The notes beneath the pieces were generated by a model. It did not search any database. It had not been told where the DNA came from and saw only the letters and a program-made list of their open reading frames with translations. A DNA stretch of 64,000 bases from Xenoacremonium recifei (lineage: Eukaryota > Ascomycota > Sordariomycetes > Hypocreales > Nectriaceae): positions 62,001 to 126,000 of the forward strand of contig WOFQ01000001.1 of the NCBI GenBank assembly GCA_012184525.1. The letters run 5' to 3'. The position numbers and the translations under genes are program-made. The number at the start of each line of letters is the position of its first letter. Position 1 is the first letter of the stretch. Of the stretch, positions 34,455 to 46,404 are shown piece by piece.

Positions 34455-34914
34455 GGATGGTGTGTGAGAGGCTGATGGTTGCGAGAGAAGAGCCTGAAGC
34501 TACGAGGAAAGTTGCGAGTGCTCTCGGCTCTCGGGTCTCGGTGCTCGGTCTGGCCACTCCGCTATGATAACGTCGGCAGCCAATTTCTACGAACAATAAT
34601 AGGTGTAACTTTGGCCAAGTGTTGTCCAACATTCTTATTACTGATACAGCTTGTATGGCAAATTTGTTCATGATTTATCAGCGGAGACGATGTGTATAAA
34701 ATGGGTTGCGACTTAGAGGAAAATGACGGAGCGAATCTTTGCCCCCTTGCCCCCTTGCCCATTTCTTCTCCGTCGCTCCAGCTCGGTGCTCGGATTCGGC
34801 TCGAATGCAGGATGCACTGTCAGATAAACTGAAGAATATTTAAGACCGCATTTGTCTTCTTTGTAGGACTCAAATCATGGTCCAAAGGTTTATGGAAACA
34901 CCTTAATTTACAAC
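34455..34914. promoter_or_regulatory. Divergent promoter with repeated CTCGGTGCTCGG
   Basis: Exact 12-bp copies at 34537-34548 and 34782-34793. The first sits in a run of CTCGG units (34521-34548). CCCCTTG occurs in tandem near 34741-34758. Confidence 0.65.
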
Positions 34915-36208
34915 ATGGGATCTCCAAACGGTGTCGAAGTTTCGGTCGCAATGGAAGCATGCCCCGACGGCGGAGTAGTGGCTTGGTTACAAGTTGCGGC
35001 TTCTTTCACATTGTTCTTCAATAACTGGTAAACAGGTCCCCCCACAATCTCGCTACTCTGTCTGACTTCATAACAGGGGAATTGTGAATTCTTTCGGTGT
35101 CTTTCAAACTTTCTACGAGACAGGATCCCTGATTGACAACTCACCCGATGAGATTGCGTGGATTGGCTCAATTCAATCTTTTCTCTTACTTCTAGTTGGC
35201 GCAGTCGCCGGACCCCTCTATGATATGGGTTACCTACGAGCTCTCGTCATAGCAGGAACAGGGCTTATTTCCTTAGGCTTTATGCTCACAAGCATCTCGA
35301 CTCAGTACTGGCACCTTCTCCTCTCACAAGCTTTTGTTATCGGCATGGGTACTGGTTTCCTCTGCCTTCCATCACTTGCTTTAATTCCCCAGTACTTCTC
35401 GAAGAAGCGTGCTATCGCTATCGCTCTTGTCACCTCTGGCAGTAGCCTCGGCGGAACCATTTATCCCTTAATTTTCCAAGCTCTGCTCCCAAAGGTCGGC
35501 TTTCCATGGACAACTCGCTGTCTTGGGTTTATTTCTCTTGGATCCTGCTCTTTGGCGCTGACAGTACTTCGACCACGCGGGAAGCCCAGCACCCGCCGAT
35601 CTCTCGTCGACAAGAAGGCATTTCGTGACATCCCGTATCTCCTTTATTGCGGGGCAATGTGTTCAAGTTACATTGGATTCTTCGTACCCGTATTCTATAT
35701 CCAACCCTTTGCCCTCTCAGCAGGACACATGTCGAACAAAAATCTCGCCCTGCATCTCGTGGCTATCTTGAACGCAGCATCAGTTCCTGGCCGTTTGGTA
35801 CCCGCATACATTGCCTCTCTCGTGGGTCCTATAACGACCATGCTTGGATCCGCCGTTCTCTGTTTTATTACTTGCCTGTGTTGGATAGCCGTGCACAATG
35901 CCGCGGGGACTGTTGCATTCACAGTCGCTTATGGCATTGTATCGGGTGGCTTCATATCTATTCCTGCAGTGGTCCTGACGTCCTTGACACCGGATATGAG
36001 TCGCCTAGGAACTAGAATGGGCATGTCGGCAACTCTCAATGGTCTTGGCTCACTCTGTGGCGCTCCTCTCGCGGGAGTTATCCTGAACCATACGAACAAC
36101 TACTTTGGGGTTCAGCTATTCTCAGGGCTAGCAATATCTGTTACAGCGGTATTCCTTCTTCTCCTTCGCATCTCAACTACCGAACGTAAAGTCTACACGA
36201 AAGCATGA
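34915..36208 (+). CDS. MFS monocarboxylate transporter-like (MCT/SLC16-type) protein
   Basis: Exons 34915-35027 and 35077-36208 (49-bp intron GTAAAC..CATAACAG), 414 residues. The first exon supplies CPDGGVVAWLQVAASFTLFFNNW, where DGG-x-GW-x-V is the MCT signature before TM1. The second begins GIVNSFGVFQTFYE and has about 11 further hydrophobic segments. Fungal members (yeast Mch family and secondary-metabolite MCT transporters) carry riboflavin, organic acids or unknown metabolites rather than lactate. Plasma membrane is likely. The start is fixed by the signature in exon 1; the second exon alone would lack TM1. Confidence 0.92.
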
Positions 36209-36437
36209 GAACCTTGTGCGATGGTTTATAATGTTGTCAGAGCCAATACTGTTTGGCTGTGGATTGTCCATTGCAGTTCAGCTTAAACCCCCGAAGATGC
36301 TCGCAAGGCACCTCCGAGGCACAAAGCCCTACGGTGGATCACTTTATGAAACCGTTCCTAGATAGAAATAATCCTCGAATCCTCGCCAGTAGGGAATTAT
36401 TACACACCCTGCAAATTTATGGCCAACTTTAAATCCA
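36209..36437. other. Convergent 3' region
   Basis: Spacer between two convergent genes; nothing distinctive. Confidence 0.4.
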
Positions 36438-37669
36438 TTAGGACAGCCTGTAAACCACCTTGTAGCCAGATATCTTTCCGTCTCTGAAAGCTTGAAACCC
36501 CTCTTCAATTCCTTGCAACCCCCCCTCAATGAGCCATGGGATGTTGGGTCGAATTTTACCCTGCCGAAGAAGCTCAGGTAGCATCTCATAGAATTCCGAG
36601 GCAAGTTCGTGGTCTTCTCTTGAGGCCTGATTATTTTCTTAGTGAGAGTAACAGCACAAGCCAGAGCGTAGAACGCTAGCTAGACTCACTGGCAGAGAAT
36701 GGGAACCCATCTGCTGATTTTTCTCAAAACAGGTAAACACGAGGACAGACGTGACTTTCGTCTGGGTTGTAACACTTTCCGTATGCTCCTTGAATGGTCT
36801 GACGGTACATAGAGTACCCCCAGAATGACGAATTGCCTTGGAAGCAATGGTTGACGATGTCTCGTTACCTACAGTGTCGAATACGAACTCCACATCAGGT
36901 AGAGCTTCGTTAACCTTGGAGATGACATTGGGATCTCTGTAGTCGAAAACATGTTTGGCGCCAAGAGAGTGAAGAAGCGGGAAATGGCGGGGGCTACACA
37001 CTGTTGCAACTTTGAAGCCATAGAAAGCTGCGAGCTGCACCGCATAAAGGCCAACACTCGCTGAAAGCGTATCAGTAGAGACCGACAGCCGGATTCCGGT
37101 CTGAGAACGTACTGCTTCCGCCCCAAACAAGTAGCTGCACTGACCGGCCCTTTCTTCGGTCAATGTGTAGACTTTTTGATCTGAATAGCGCCATCCACGC
37201 GGTAGCGGCCGCGAGTGGTACTGTAGCGGCTTGTTCGAGCGGCAACCCATCCGGAATTCTGTAACATATGTTTTCATCTGCGATCGTATACTCACTGTAA
37301 GCTCCCTGGCCCTTTACTTGCCCTATTGGCTCGGCTTCCATGTTAGCTTCGCTCTATAATCCTATGGATGCTGTAAGTCTAGTACTGACCGCCCCAAATG
37401 AGACCGGCAACTTTGTCGCCTTCTTTGACATGAGTGACTTGGTTCCCTACAGCAGTAACAGTTCCGGCGAAATCGCAACCCAGAACACTCCCATCCCCAA
37501 AGACGCCGCCATCGAAGCAAAGAACATCTGTAGGGTTTTGAGCAGCCACAGCGACCTTGACCAGAGCCTGGCGGGGACCCGGCTGCGGTATCGGAACATC
37601 CTCCACGACGAGAGTGTTTTCGGAGTCCTTCTTCCTAACTACCAAGGCCTGGCAGGTCTGAGAAGCCAT
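36438..37669 (-). CDS. Zinc-less MDR oxidoreductase (quinone oxidoreductase / trans-acting enoyl reductase-like)
   Basis: Four exons (37669-37390, 37322-37113, 37060-36690, 36626-36438) give 349 residues. The GroES domain has AAQNPTDVLCFDGG and GCDFAGTVTAVG; it lacks the zinc-binding Cys/His set of alcohol dehydrogenases. The nucleotide-binding domain has WGGSTSVGLYAVQLAAFYGF and CSPRHFPLLHSLGAKHVFDYRD. C-terminal KISGYKVVYRLS is typical of fungal toluqui-none/enoyl-reductase-like members such as LovC relatives. It probably reduces an enone using NADPH. No PKS is in the window, so a stand-alone role is likely. The start at MASQTCQALVV is preferred to an upstream extension. Divergent from the Zn2Cys6 gene at 38244. 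Confidence 0.9.
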
Positions 37670-38243
37670 ATTGATGAATCTGAACTGTTGACGCGGAAGG
37701 AGGGTGCTACGAATGTGTAAGGTTAGACTCAGAGAGACTGGTGCTATCTTGAAGGTGCGCATGACGAAGGGATATTATCGATTTCTAGCCTCATGCAATG
37801 GGGAGGGGAGAAGGTCCCCAAACCTTCACTAATATGTCCATCGTGAATCCACTCCTTGCATTGAATGTCGACTGCCATTGTCGGGAAACTTTCCGAACAG
37901 AGTGATTACTCGAGGTGTTTATGCTAAGCATGGCGGGGCTAACGATAAATGCCTGAGGTTTCTTTCTCGATTCAGTCGCATTATTTAGCGTTCTCGGAAA
38001 AATTACCTTTGTAGGCCGCCAGATCTCTCGAGTCCACTATGGGAGCAATCGGATTACCAACTCAATATGGACCTCGGTCCACGCTCAGCAGTTAGCTTTA
38101 GGCATCCATTTAAGACATCTTTCGGGCTTCTTCCCTTTTCGCGAAATGTTTATGTTGCTTGCTATCGGCTCTTAAGAGGCCGGAAACAGTGCCGCGATAT
38201 TTTGGAGACTCCGAATCAGGTCCCTGCCCAGTTAATTTCGAGG
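37670..38243. promoter_or_regulatory. Divergent promoter, oxidoreductase / Zn2Cys6 regulator
   Basis: About 570 bp; an in-frame upstream extension of the regulator to 38067 exists but looks non-coding. No clear repeat. Confidence 0.45.
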
Positions 38244-40392
38244 ATGCACTCGCATTTTGGCTGGTAAGTAACTTACGATGGAGACGTGTAGCCTCCCGAT
38301 CTGCAACTTTGCCTTACTGAGATATCACAGCTCCATCTGTAAACGCCGGAAGCTGAAGTGCGACGAGGTCAAGCCTGTCTGTGGGCCGTGCAAAAAGTCA
38401 TCGCGATCTTGTGACTTTCCGGATAAGGTCATTTTTCGCATCGTCAACCAGTCTACTGGAGGCGGGGTTTCTGGTAATCGAATTCCTGGCACTGGCATCG
38501 AGAACGAAATCTTGTCTTTCGAAGACGACCAAGTCTGGATCGACGTTCCTAGAATCCGTGTGTTGCCGCTCGAACCGTTCCGGTATGATCCGATGCTAAA
38601 TTGTTTGCCATCGCAGTGAGTTTTGTTCCTGCCTCTCTCGATTCTAGGCCACCGACGCGTTCACCAACCTTAACAACGATTGAGGCGCCCAAGAAGCGTG
38701 CACGAATAGACCGCGCAAAGCCGGAGCAACCTGTCCAGGATGAGAATTATGACTTTTCGGATGCAGGAAACAGCCAATTTTCGGCGTCTACTGTCTCAAC
38801 TCCGCTGCCAACCTCTTTCGACCAAACCCCACGGCGACATGAAGAGCTCAGCTCCAGTTCAACACCGCGGAGACACCCAAGCGTTGATGAGAACGTCATC
38901 GCTCAGCGTCTAATGAGACATTTTGCCGAAGGGCCTTCCCGATGGTCTGTATACCTTTGGTTTCTATAGACATGTCTGACTAACTCTGGATCTAATAGGT
39001 TGGACTTGTTTGATACCGGGGCTTATTACTCAAACGTGGCACCCATTAGAGCAACAAGCAGCCCGTTATTGAAGTCTTCTATATGTGCCTTATCAGCAAA
39101 ACATCTTCACCGTACTCAACCCAACCAAAACAGTGCTCCAAATCTGAAACAAGCAAGCTTAGACGACAGTGTCGTCAACTGGATGTTTCACGCGACCGAG
39201 TATTACCATCGCGCCATTAGCTATTTGCAAGCGGCTGTAAGAAATGAAACAATCGGCCCTGATTCTTCTAGTACCGCCCGAGAGCGAGAGTACATCTTCA
39301 CAGCTGTCGCCATTCTCAGCACTTACGAACTTATGGACCAGCCAGGGACAGCATGGAGAGCACACCTGAGCGCCCTTCCCTTATACTACAGCACGACCAA
39401 GACCTCCCGATCGGCCGCAGCTTCGGCAAGGCAACTAAATATCTGTCGGCCGGTGTTTTGGTCTCTGGCACGTCAAGACTTTCTATGCGCCTGTGAGTTT
39501 ACCATACCTTTGTCTTGAAAAAAGCCGTTTCTTCACTCCTAACACTGAAACAGTTATTAATGAAACCCAGACGCGACTGAGCTTAGACGATGTTCAACTG
39601 TGGAACAGTGCTGGTCTAGCCTTTTCAAGTGAAGAGCAAAGTCCGAATATCGACGGGTCTACATCGGGTCCTGTCGTCATGGGCAGTGCTAACGAGAATG
39701 AAGAGGACAAAAGGGCTAACGAAATGATTTGGCTTTTAAGTAAGATCATTAATTACTTGACCAAAGGTGATGCTCTGGTTGCTGAAGATAACGCGAGGCC
39801 GACTAAGGAGCGGTGTCCTGTGGGTGTAACTCAAGAACAGCTATTCCAAAGCTGGGCAGCGTTAGATAAAGACCTGAAAGATTGGTTTTCCCGCTTACCG
39901 CCTTCATTTTCGCCGAATGCGCGTACACCAATTACCGAGGATGACCTATTTTCAAGGGGTACTGAGGACAGTTTCCCAGTCCTCGAGGAGATATGGTACG
40001 ATATACCTCTCTGCGCGGCTGCGATGCTCAGCTATCATATGGCCAGCATCCTCTTACTAGTCAACCGTCCGCAGGAATTCACAACGATTCGATCTTCTGT
40101 GACGCGGCGACTTCGATGTTACGAGTATACCCAGCAGGAATCACTTCGTCACGCGAGAGAAATATTCGGTATCTGCCGGGCAAATCCGCCGGAAGCTGTG
40201 TTGTTACACTGCCTAGAACCCCTGTATGTTGCAGGCCAAGTAATCCGCTCGTTCAGTGAGAGAAGGATGATCATCAAACTCTTCAAGGAGATTCAGAAGA
40301 ACATTGGCTGGTCAACCGCGACTCATTTTACAAAGTTACAGCTTGAATGGCAAGAAGGCGGAGATTGGGTAATGGATGACGACATGCCCTGA
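38244..40392 (+). CDS. Zn2Cys6 transcription factor (fungal-specific TF domain)
   Basis: Five exons (38244-38263, 38331-38582, 38648-38944, 38999-39492, 39554-40392) give 633 residues. Exon 1 encodes only MHSHFG plus two bases of the first zinc-cluster Cys codon, so splicing (67-bp intron) is needed to create the cluster Cys7, 10, 17, 24, 27, 34. For intron 2 the 65-bp form (38583-38647) is chosen; a 32-bp alternative from 38616 would also keep frame. A basic patch KKRARID may be a nuclear localisation signal. The TF domain includes FINETQTRLSLDDVQLWNSAGLAF. An upstream start (38067) in frame is possible. Likely controls the divergent oxidoreductase (inference). Confidence 0.87.
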
Positions 40393-40682
40393 GGTGTATC
40401 CTTTTGACAGTAAAGGAAGATTTATAATGAAATTTATTAAAAGTGTTTGAACAGAATCATATCTTGACGAAATCACTATATTTCCATGGTCAGCTCTGGC
40501 CCAGAGACAGATCTAAGTCCCTTGCTTTCCTACATATAATGTTGGACCTTTCCGTGATTCCTCTATAGCCCTTCCCAACCCGGTTCTCTATTGCATATTC
40601 TGAACGATAAATTACCCTTTGTGAACCTCTCTCACTCGTATTATTGCCCCTATTTCTAACGTCAATGCTTAATGTGTTGCAT
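40393..40682. other. Convergent 3' region
   Basis: Spacer of about 290 bp between convergent genes; nothing recognised. Confidence 0.4.
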
Positions 40683-42302
40683 TTATCCAGCAGCATACTT
40701 GGACATCGCCCGAAGTCGTGCTCCAAAAAAGTAGAACATGAAAGGAGCAGGGATTCCGATAGCAATGCTGATGAATGCCAAAACACTAGTTCCCCAGCCA
40801 TAGTCAAGTCGCTTGTAAAGATAGGGTCCAAATAGTGGAAAGCTAAACCCGGCCAGACTGCGGAGGACAGTTGCAGCTGCAAGGCCGCTAGCTGAATAGC
40901 GACTGTAGCTGTCGATAACGTATCCTTGCATTCCTTGAAGGCATATCAAAGTCCCTGCGACAAAGATAGAAATGCCGATATCTGGCATGATCCAGTGGAC
41001 TCGGGCCTGCACGCTCCAGCCATACCAGAAAAGCCCAATTGGAATGAGTGTTGACCCAACAAACATCGAAGGGACGCGAAATTCGGGTTGGCCGACACCG
41101 TTGTTCTTCTCCTTAAAGTGGCGATAGATGCGATCGACGAACTTCATGCTCACGACCGCTCCAGCCAGGCTTCCCACCAATAAAGAGATAAAGTTGAGTC
41201 CGCCGATTCCAGTGCTCTCACCGTATACATCTCTCCAGACAACGGGAAATGTGACTGTCACCAGGTATGTAACCCCGAAGAGGTAGGCCATGTACAGCGC
41301 AATGACCTGGACGATGGGTTGAGTGGCCAACATCCGCGACGGTCTTTGGAGTGCACCTAGCAAGGCACTGGAAAGAGTTTTCTTCGTCTCCAAGTCAATG
41401 TGCAATTTCTCATTGGCAGTTTCTTTTACGAGCAAGTCTCTTTTTCTTTGAAGCAGAACAGGCTCATAAGTCTCAGGAAGCCAAAAGAAACCTCCCACTT
41501 GGACAAATGCGGCGGCAATACTTGTCGCCCAGAAACACCAGCGCCAGGTAGATCTTTCTGCAATGAAGCCAGCTGTGACGGGACCAACGACTGGACCTAG
41601 GAGAGGGCCGAGGCTATAAATGCCCACTGCCTTTCCTCGTTCTTCTGCGTTCCAAAGATCACTAAAATCGGTAATTAGCAACGATTCACAATGATTTAAC
41701 AGTAACATTCAAAGATTCTCTCACCTGATGACACCTGCTCCAATGGCCAAAGGTGCGCTTCCACCTATGCCAGCCAGGAAACGAAACACGAAGAGTTGGG
41801 CAGGGCTTTGTGCAAAGCCACAGCCAAGGTTCCAAGCCAGATAGAACAGATTGCTTAGTTGGACCACTTTTGAGCGCCCAAAGACTTCAGAGACGGGCCC
41901 AAAGAAAAGGGGACCCAGAGCATACCCAAGGATGAAGATGGACATTGCCATTTCCACCTCTATTTCCTTCTTCATGCGCAAGTCCTCGCCAAGTTGGGTT
42001 AGAGCTGGGGCTATCATAGAGGATGAAACTGGCGAAATAAAGGTGAAGGTAGAGACCATGACCGTCACCACCATCCTCCTCTTCACGGTCCAATTCTTGG
42101 GCTTCGCCGGGTCATCAGGCGAGTCCCAGCCGACGAGGTCTGGATCATGCTCTTTGGGGGGACTTTGAATTGGGGCCCCAAGCTCTAGATCTCGGTCTTG
42201 CAGCGGAGGCTCTTGTGGTTCTTCTGTGCCTGGTGTCGTGTTTCTGAGCGTCTCTGGCTTCGAGGCCTCCGAATCAGAGACGTCGAGTGGGTTGCGGGTC
42301 AT
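40683..42302 (-). CDS. MFS multidrug transporter, DHA1 family
   Basis: Two exons (42302-41725, 41661-40683) around a 63-bp intron (GTGAGA..ATTTTAG), 518 residues. The long hydrophilic N-terminus ends in DPAKPKNW before TM1; motif A is GPVSEVFGRSKV, and the motif C region is GPLLGPVVGPVTAGF. The intracellular loop carries LPETYEPVLLQRKRDLL. The family exports drugs, toxins and secondary metabolites at the plasma membrane. Divergent, 664 bp apart, from the Zn2Cys6 gene at 42967, which parallels the 10929/11347 arrangement. Confidence 0.93.
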
Positions 42303-42966
42303 GGTTGTTTAATTGAATGCTCAATGAGAACAAAGCATGGTCTGAAAATTTATTCATCATGGATCCTGGCATATGCTTCTATTATATATAACCATTCTCG
42401 TCTCCTTACCAGATGACGGAGACTGACAGCCGGGTTTTGGAATCTCAAACGCCGACCCAAGTCTTGGATCCATCATGTTCGGAGGCTGCCGTGATCGCGT
42501 GCACAAACCACTTCCAAAAGCCGCTAGCTCGCCAACGATCATGGAAATACCCTTTTTTACCGTCATACGGAGTAATTACGAACCAACTGTCAGAAGGCGG
42601 CAAGCAAGCGGAATGATGACGGTTAGAGGATCACTGGGATTCGGTGTCCACAGAGGAGTGGCGAGGAAAGGGGCGCTAGGCGTCGTTAAAACCCGAGCAG
42701 CCACTCAGAAGCTGCCCTCGGCTTTTGAGAACGCAGATCGTGAGCAGCGACGTCAGCTAAACATTCCATCCTCGAATTAGTCCGTCAACCAGAACCGACG
42801 AGTTGGAGAAGAAAATTCGTTTTGTAAGATTGCATGGAACACAAGCTCTTCTCCTCTACTCCCAGGCGACTGTCTCGAATACAGTGTATTCATACCCTAA
42901 TATTACATTGAATCTCTCGTCAAGAATCCCATACCCGCCAATCTCTCTTCGGGAACGCTCGAGTCA
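42303..42966. promoter_or_regulatory. Divergent promoter, DHA1 transporter / Zn2Cys6 regulator
   Basis: Contains one TACGGAGTA 9-mer (42566-42574). Frames at 42413-42780 have no domain and are judged non-coding. Confidence 0.45.
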
Positions 42967-45375
42967 ATGAAGGAACGATCCGACAACAGAGCGGCGACGC
43001 AAAGTCCCGACAGAATAGAGAGTAAGAAGACCGCTCAACTCAGTTGCGAGCTATGTCGTTCTCGAAAGGTCAAATGTGACAAGCTCGATCCCTGCTCCAA
43101 TTGCGTCTCTTCTGGCGTCACATGTGTGCCGGTAAATCGGCGACGGCTTCCACGAGGAAGACATGCGACACGTCCTCGGCAAGGGTCCCCATCAACGACA
43201 CCCTCACCAACGAATGGAAACCCTTATCTTAGTCACAATATCTCCGATAGAAACCTTCTCAGTCGTGTACGGAGGCTAGAGGCCCTCGTGAGTGTCACAT
43301 CCTCACCAAACATGGGGCGATTTCAGGACCGAGTTAGTTTTCTCCAGAGAAGTTGTTCTCCTTCTTGCATAAAAGGCATTTCCCGGGCTAACCCGAAGAC
43401 TGACATATCTCAAAGTCGTCGACGAACAATGCTTCTCCCATCAACATGCAGACTTCCGTGGATCAAAATTCACCAAATGCTTGGGTAGACATAGCTGAAG
43501 AGGTATGGCGTTGCTAAATTTGGCAAGCATTGGCGCATACTAATTTCTTCTTCGACTAAAAGCTTCAAAACCTTCGCCAAACAGTTGACTCAATTCCCGG
43601 TGGTTCCCGTCGCCCGACGCAACCGTCCGGAGGCCATCTATCCGACGGAGCCTTGAGAGTTCTAGGCCTGTTCAACCCGAGCAACGGAATTTTAGGTCCT
43701 CAGGCCCATTCGTTTGCCAACCTCGCTCTATCACACGACAGTGAGCTCGCGATGGATCTGTGTCAAGTGTATCTCCAACATGTTGACCCTCTCGTTAAGA
43801 TCCTTCACAGGCCATCTTTAATCCAATTGTTGATGCACCAAGGCCAATACTTAGGCTATCCTGTTGGGCACCCCTCTGTCGAAGCACTCAAAACTGCAGT
43901 CTTCCTCTCTGCAGCTAGCAGCTTGACTGAAAGTCAATGTCAAAGAAGATTTCACGACACCAAAGCGAATGTTTTTGCGGTTCTTCAACAAGTGTGCGAG
44001 GCCGCACTTGACAAGGCAGGATTAATGTCAACACGAGACATTACAGTGCTCCAGGCTTTTGTCATCTACATTGTGAGCATCAGGATCCTCCATCACTTCT
44101 CTTAAAACTTATCTAACTTCGATAAAGGTATCTCGGAGGTCAATAGCCCGCAGTCGAGCGGTCTGGTCCTTAGTGGCAGTGGCAGTAAGAATGGCCCAAG
44201 ATCTTTGCCTCAGTCCACAGCGAGAACGTAAATCTGGCCACAGAGAGAGGTTCTTCTATCAGCAACTACGCAAGAGGCTATGGTTCAATGTCTGTGTTAT
44301 TGATATGCAAACTTCATTTGGTCAAGGGTCACCGCCACTCACAGATCACATCGCAGAAGAGGCATCGATAACCCTGCCGGCACACATCAACGACACAGAC
44401 TTCGATCCGACGACCGAGGGAGAGATTCAAGATCGAGAGGAGTTAACTGATATGACCTACTCACTGATAACATACCATTGTCTCCCGAGCGGACGCTTAA
44501 TCCACAGCACTTCGCGGGAGGCGAGGAACGAAGGCGATACTGCTTCGATGGACGCTGCTATGGGGTCAAACAGTAACGTCTCCAATGGCGGTCCCAAATT
44601 ACAGCATCTAAGACATTTTGAGCAAGAGGTATCCAGACTACTGCGGTTCTGTGACCCAGAGGCCTCTCCATACGCCTGGTTCACCTGGCACAATTCCCAG
44701 TGCTTCATGGCTGCCATGCGACTTTCTGCGTTACGACCACTGCATTGTGCGGAATCAAGAGCTCTATACCCTCCTCCATTTCAATTGGAAGGCGAAACAG
44801 ACATTCTACGGCTTACGTTGAACTTCCTTGAAAAGGCCCAGCTCCTTCACACAGACCCACGGGGCGAGGGGTTCCGCTGGTCCGCCAATATTCCGTGGCA
44901 TGCATTGGCGATAGCTTTTGCAGAGTGTTATTTTTGCACCGATGTTGCTCTTCTACGGAGGGCTTGGCCATTGGTCGAGGAGTCGTATCAACTTCACTGT
45001 ACCACTTTAGAGCAATCTGGCGTCGGGAACGTTCGCGGCCCCCTTGAAGACTTGATGAGGCGTACGCGTAAAAAGTTGGCACCGATCCTCAGCACTGCAG
45101 GTATCGATATTAACGACAAGTTCACGCGCAGCTCGCCAGCACAGATGGGTCTCGCTTCAGCAGTTTCAAGGTCTGGATTGACTGCAGGACAAGGCGAGGA
45201 ATCTCAGAATCAACAAATGTGGAACACGCCCTTGATGTCCACTCAGGATGGGTCTGTATCTGGCGATGGCTTGTCAACAGCCATATCAGAAGAATCCTGG
45301 AGAATGTGGGAGGAATTCGCTTCAAGCCTTTCGTTTGACGACTTAGTTGACCCAGGCATGTTTTTGTACGAATAG
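42967..45375 (+). CDS. Zn2Cys6 transcription factor (fungal-specific TF domain)
   Basis: Four exons (42967-43332, 43416-43502, 43563-44072, 44128-45375), all phase 0, give 736 residues. Zinc cluster: Cys27, 30, 37, 43, 46, 53 (SCELCRSRKVKC, PCSNCVSSGVTC) in one exon, followed by basic RRRLPRGRHATRPRQG and a short coiled coil (LLSRVRRLEALV). Exon 2 is only 29 codons and supplies NAWVDIAEE before LQNLRQTVDSIPGG. The TF domain starts at AMDLCQVYLQHVDPLVKILHRPSL. C-terminal acidic SFDDLVDPGMFLYE. Probable regulator of the divergent DHA1 transporter (inference). Confidence 0.9.
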
Positions 45376-45587
45376 CGATGTATGTAGTTATCAGCGGCAG
45401 TAGGTAAGATCAATGGGTCGAATAGAAACGAATCAGTTTAAGAAATGGCTGTGGATCGATCCTCGGATGGTTGGGCATACGGAGAGTCTCCATTGCGCTA
45501 ATTAGGTCATCGTTGATACTGGTAGCGTCTGAAATGGACGAGAAGAAACTTCCCCGCTCTACAAGAAACAAGCACTTCGATCTCATC
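45376..45587. other. Short intergenic region
   Basis: Spacer between the regulator and the acetyltransferase; an in-frame upstream extension from 45471 is judged 5' leader. Confidence 0.4.
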
Positions 45588-46404
45588 ATGGCAGCTTACA
45601 TCCGCGCCCTTTCACTCTCCGACGTAGACCGATGCTATGCAGTCGAGACAGCCGCTTTTCCGCCGGCAGAGGCTGCATCGCGTGAAAAGGTGAGAGATCC
45701 TTCTCGACTCCCCCGCTTTTCCTCAGAGGTCTATTTTCTGAAGGATCAGGCCGCGTCTCAAGTACCTGATACGGGACTTAGAGTACAAGTGGTTGTAATC
45801 TGTATTATGGGAGCTTGTTTTGGCTCTGCCATCTACTGGCCTCCTTGATGATGGTCACTTTAAGACTAATTAATGCGCTGAGCAGATCGAATACCGTTTG
45901 ACGGTGTGTCCCGAACTATGCTTCGGCCTTTTCGTCGCAAACGGGGCGCAACCTTCTTCATTGGACCTACGCCAAGGAATCCCTTTTCGTGATGAGGCTT
46001 CTGGCCTTGATGGTGATGTGTTGATTGCTCACACCATTGCCACGAAGTCGTCAGCTCGAGCTGTGAGAGACAAGGACATGGTGATTCCAGAAGACTGGAA
46101 AGCAACAGGGCATATCAATGGAGAAAGCGGACATCAGCCCGGAGGTAGGACGGTCGCTCTGCACTCGCTTGCCGTGTCTCCGGCTTACCAAAGCCTTGGG
46201 GCTGGAAAGGGTCTGATGACGGCTTACATCAAGAAGATGCAAGAGTCAAATGAGACCGACAGGATCTCCATACTTACGTATGACCGGCTCGTGCCCTATT
46301 ACCAGAAGCTGGGGTTCACCCACTATGGCAAAAGCGAGTCCGAGTATGCAGGTGTAGCTTGGCAGGACCTTGTATGTGGTAACCTCTTCCTGGCCGCTGA
46401 TTGA
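45588..46404 (+). CDS. GNAT-family N-acetyltransferase (AANAT-like)
   Basis: Exons 45588-45689 and 45886-46404; the 196-bp intron (GTGAGA..CTGAGCAG) is the longest in the window. It joins AASREK to IEYRLTVCPELCFGLFV. The protein has 206 residues. Motif A (VALHSLAVSPAYQSLGAGKGLM) contains the acetyl-CoA pyrophosphate loop Q-x-x-G-x-G, and YYQKLGFTHYG is motif B. Fungal members of this group resemble serotonin/arylalkylamine N-acetyltransferase and polyamine acetyltransferases such as yeast PAA1. Cytosolic acetylation of small amines is the likely role; the acceptor is unknown. If unspliced, translation would stop at 45848. Confidence 0.9.

Noticed and set aside
38616..38647. 32-bp intron (GTGAGT..TTCTAG) in the regulator at 38244
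   Set aside because: Too short for efficient splicing in these fungi; the overlapping 65-bp intron from GTATGA at 38583 keeps the same frame.
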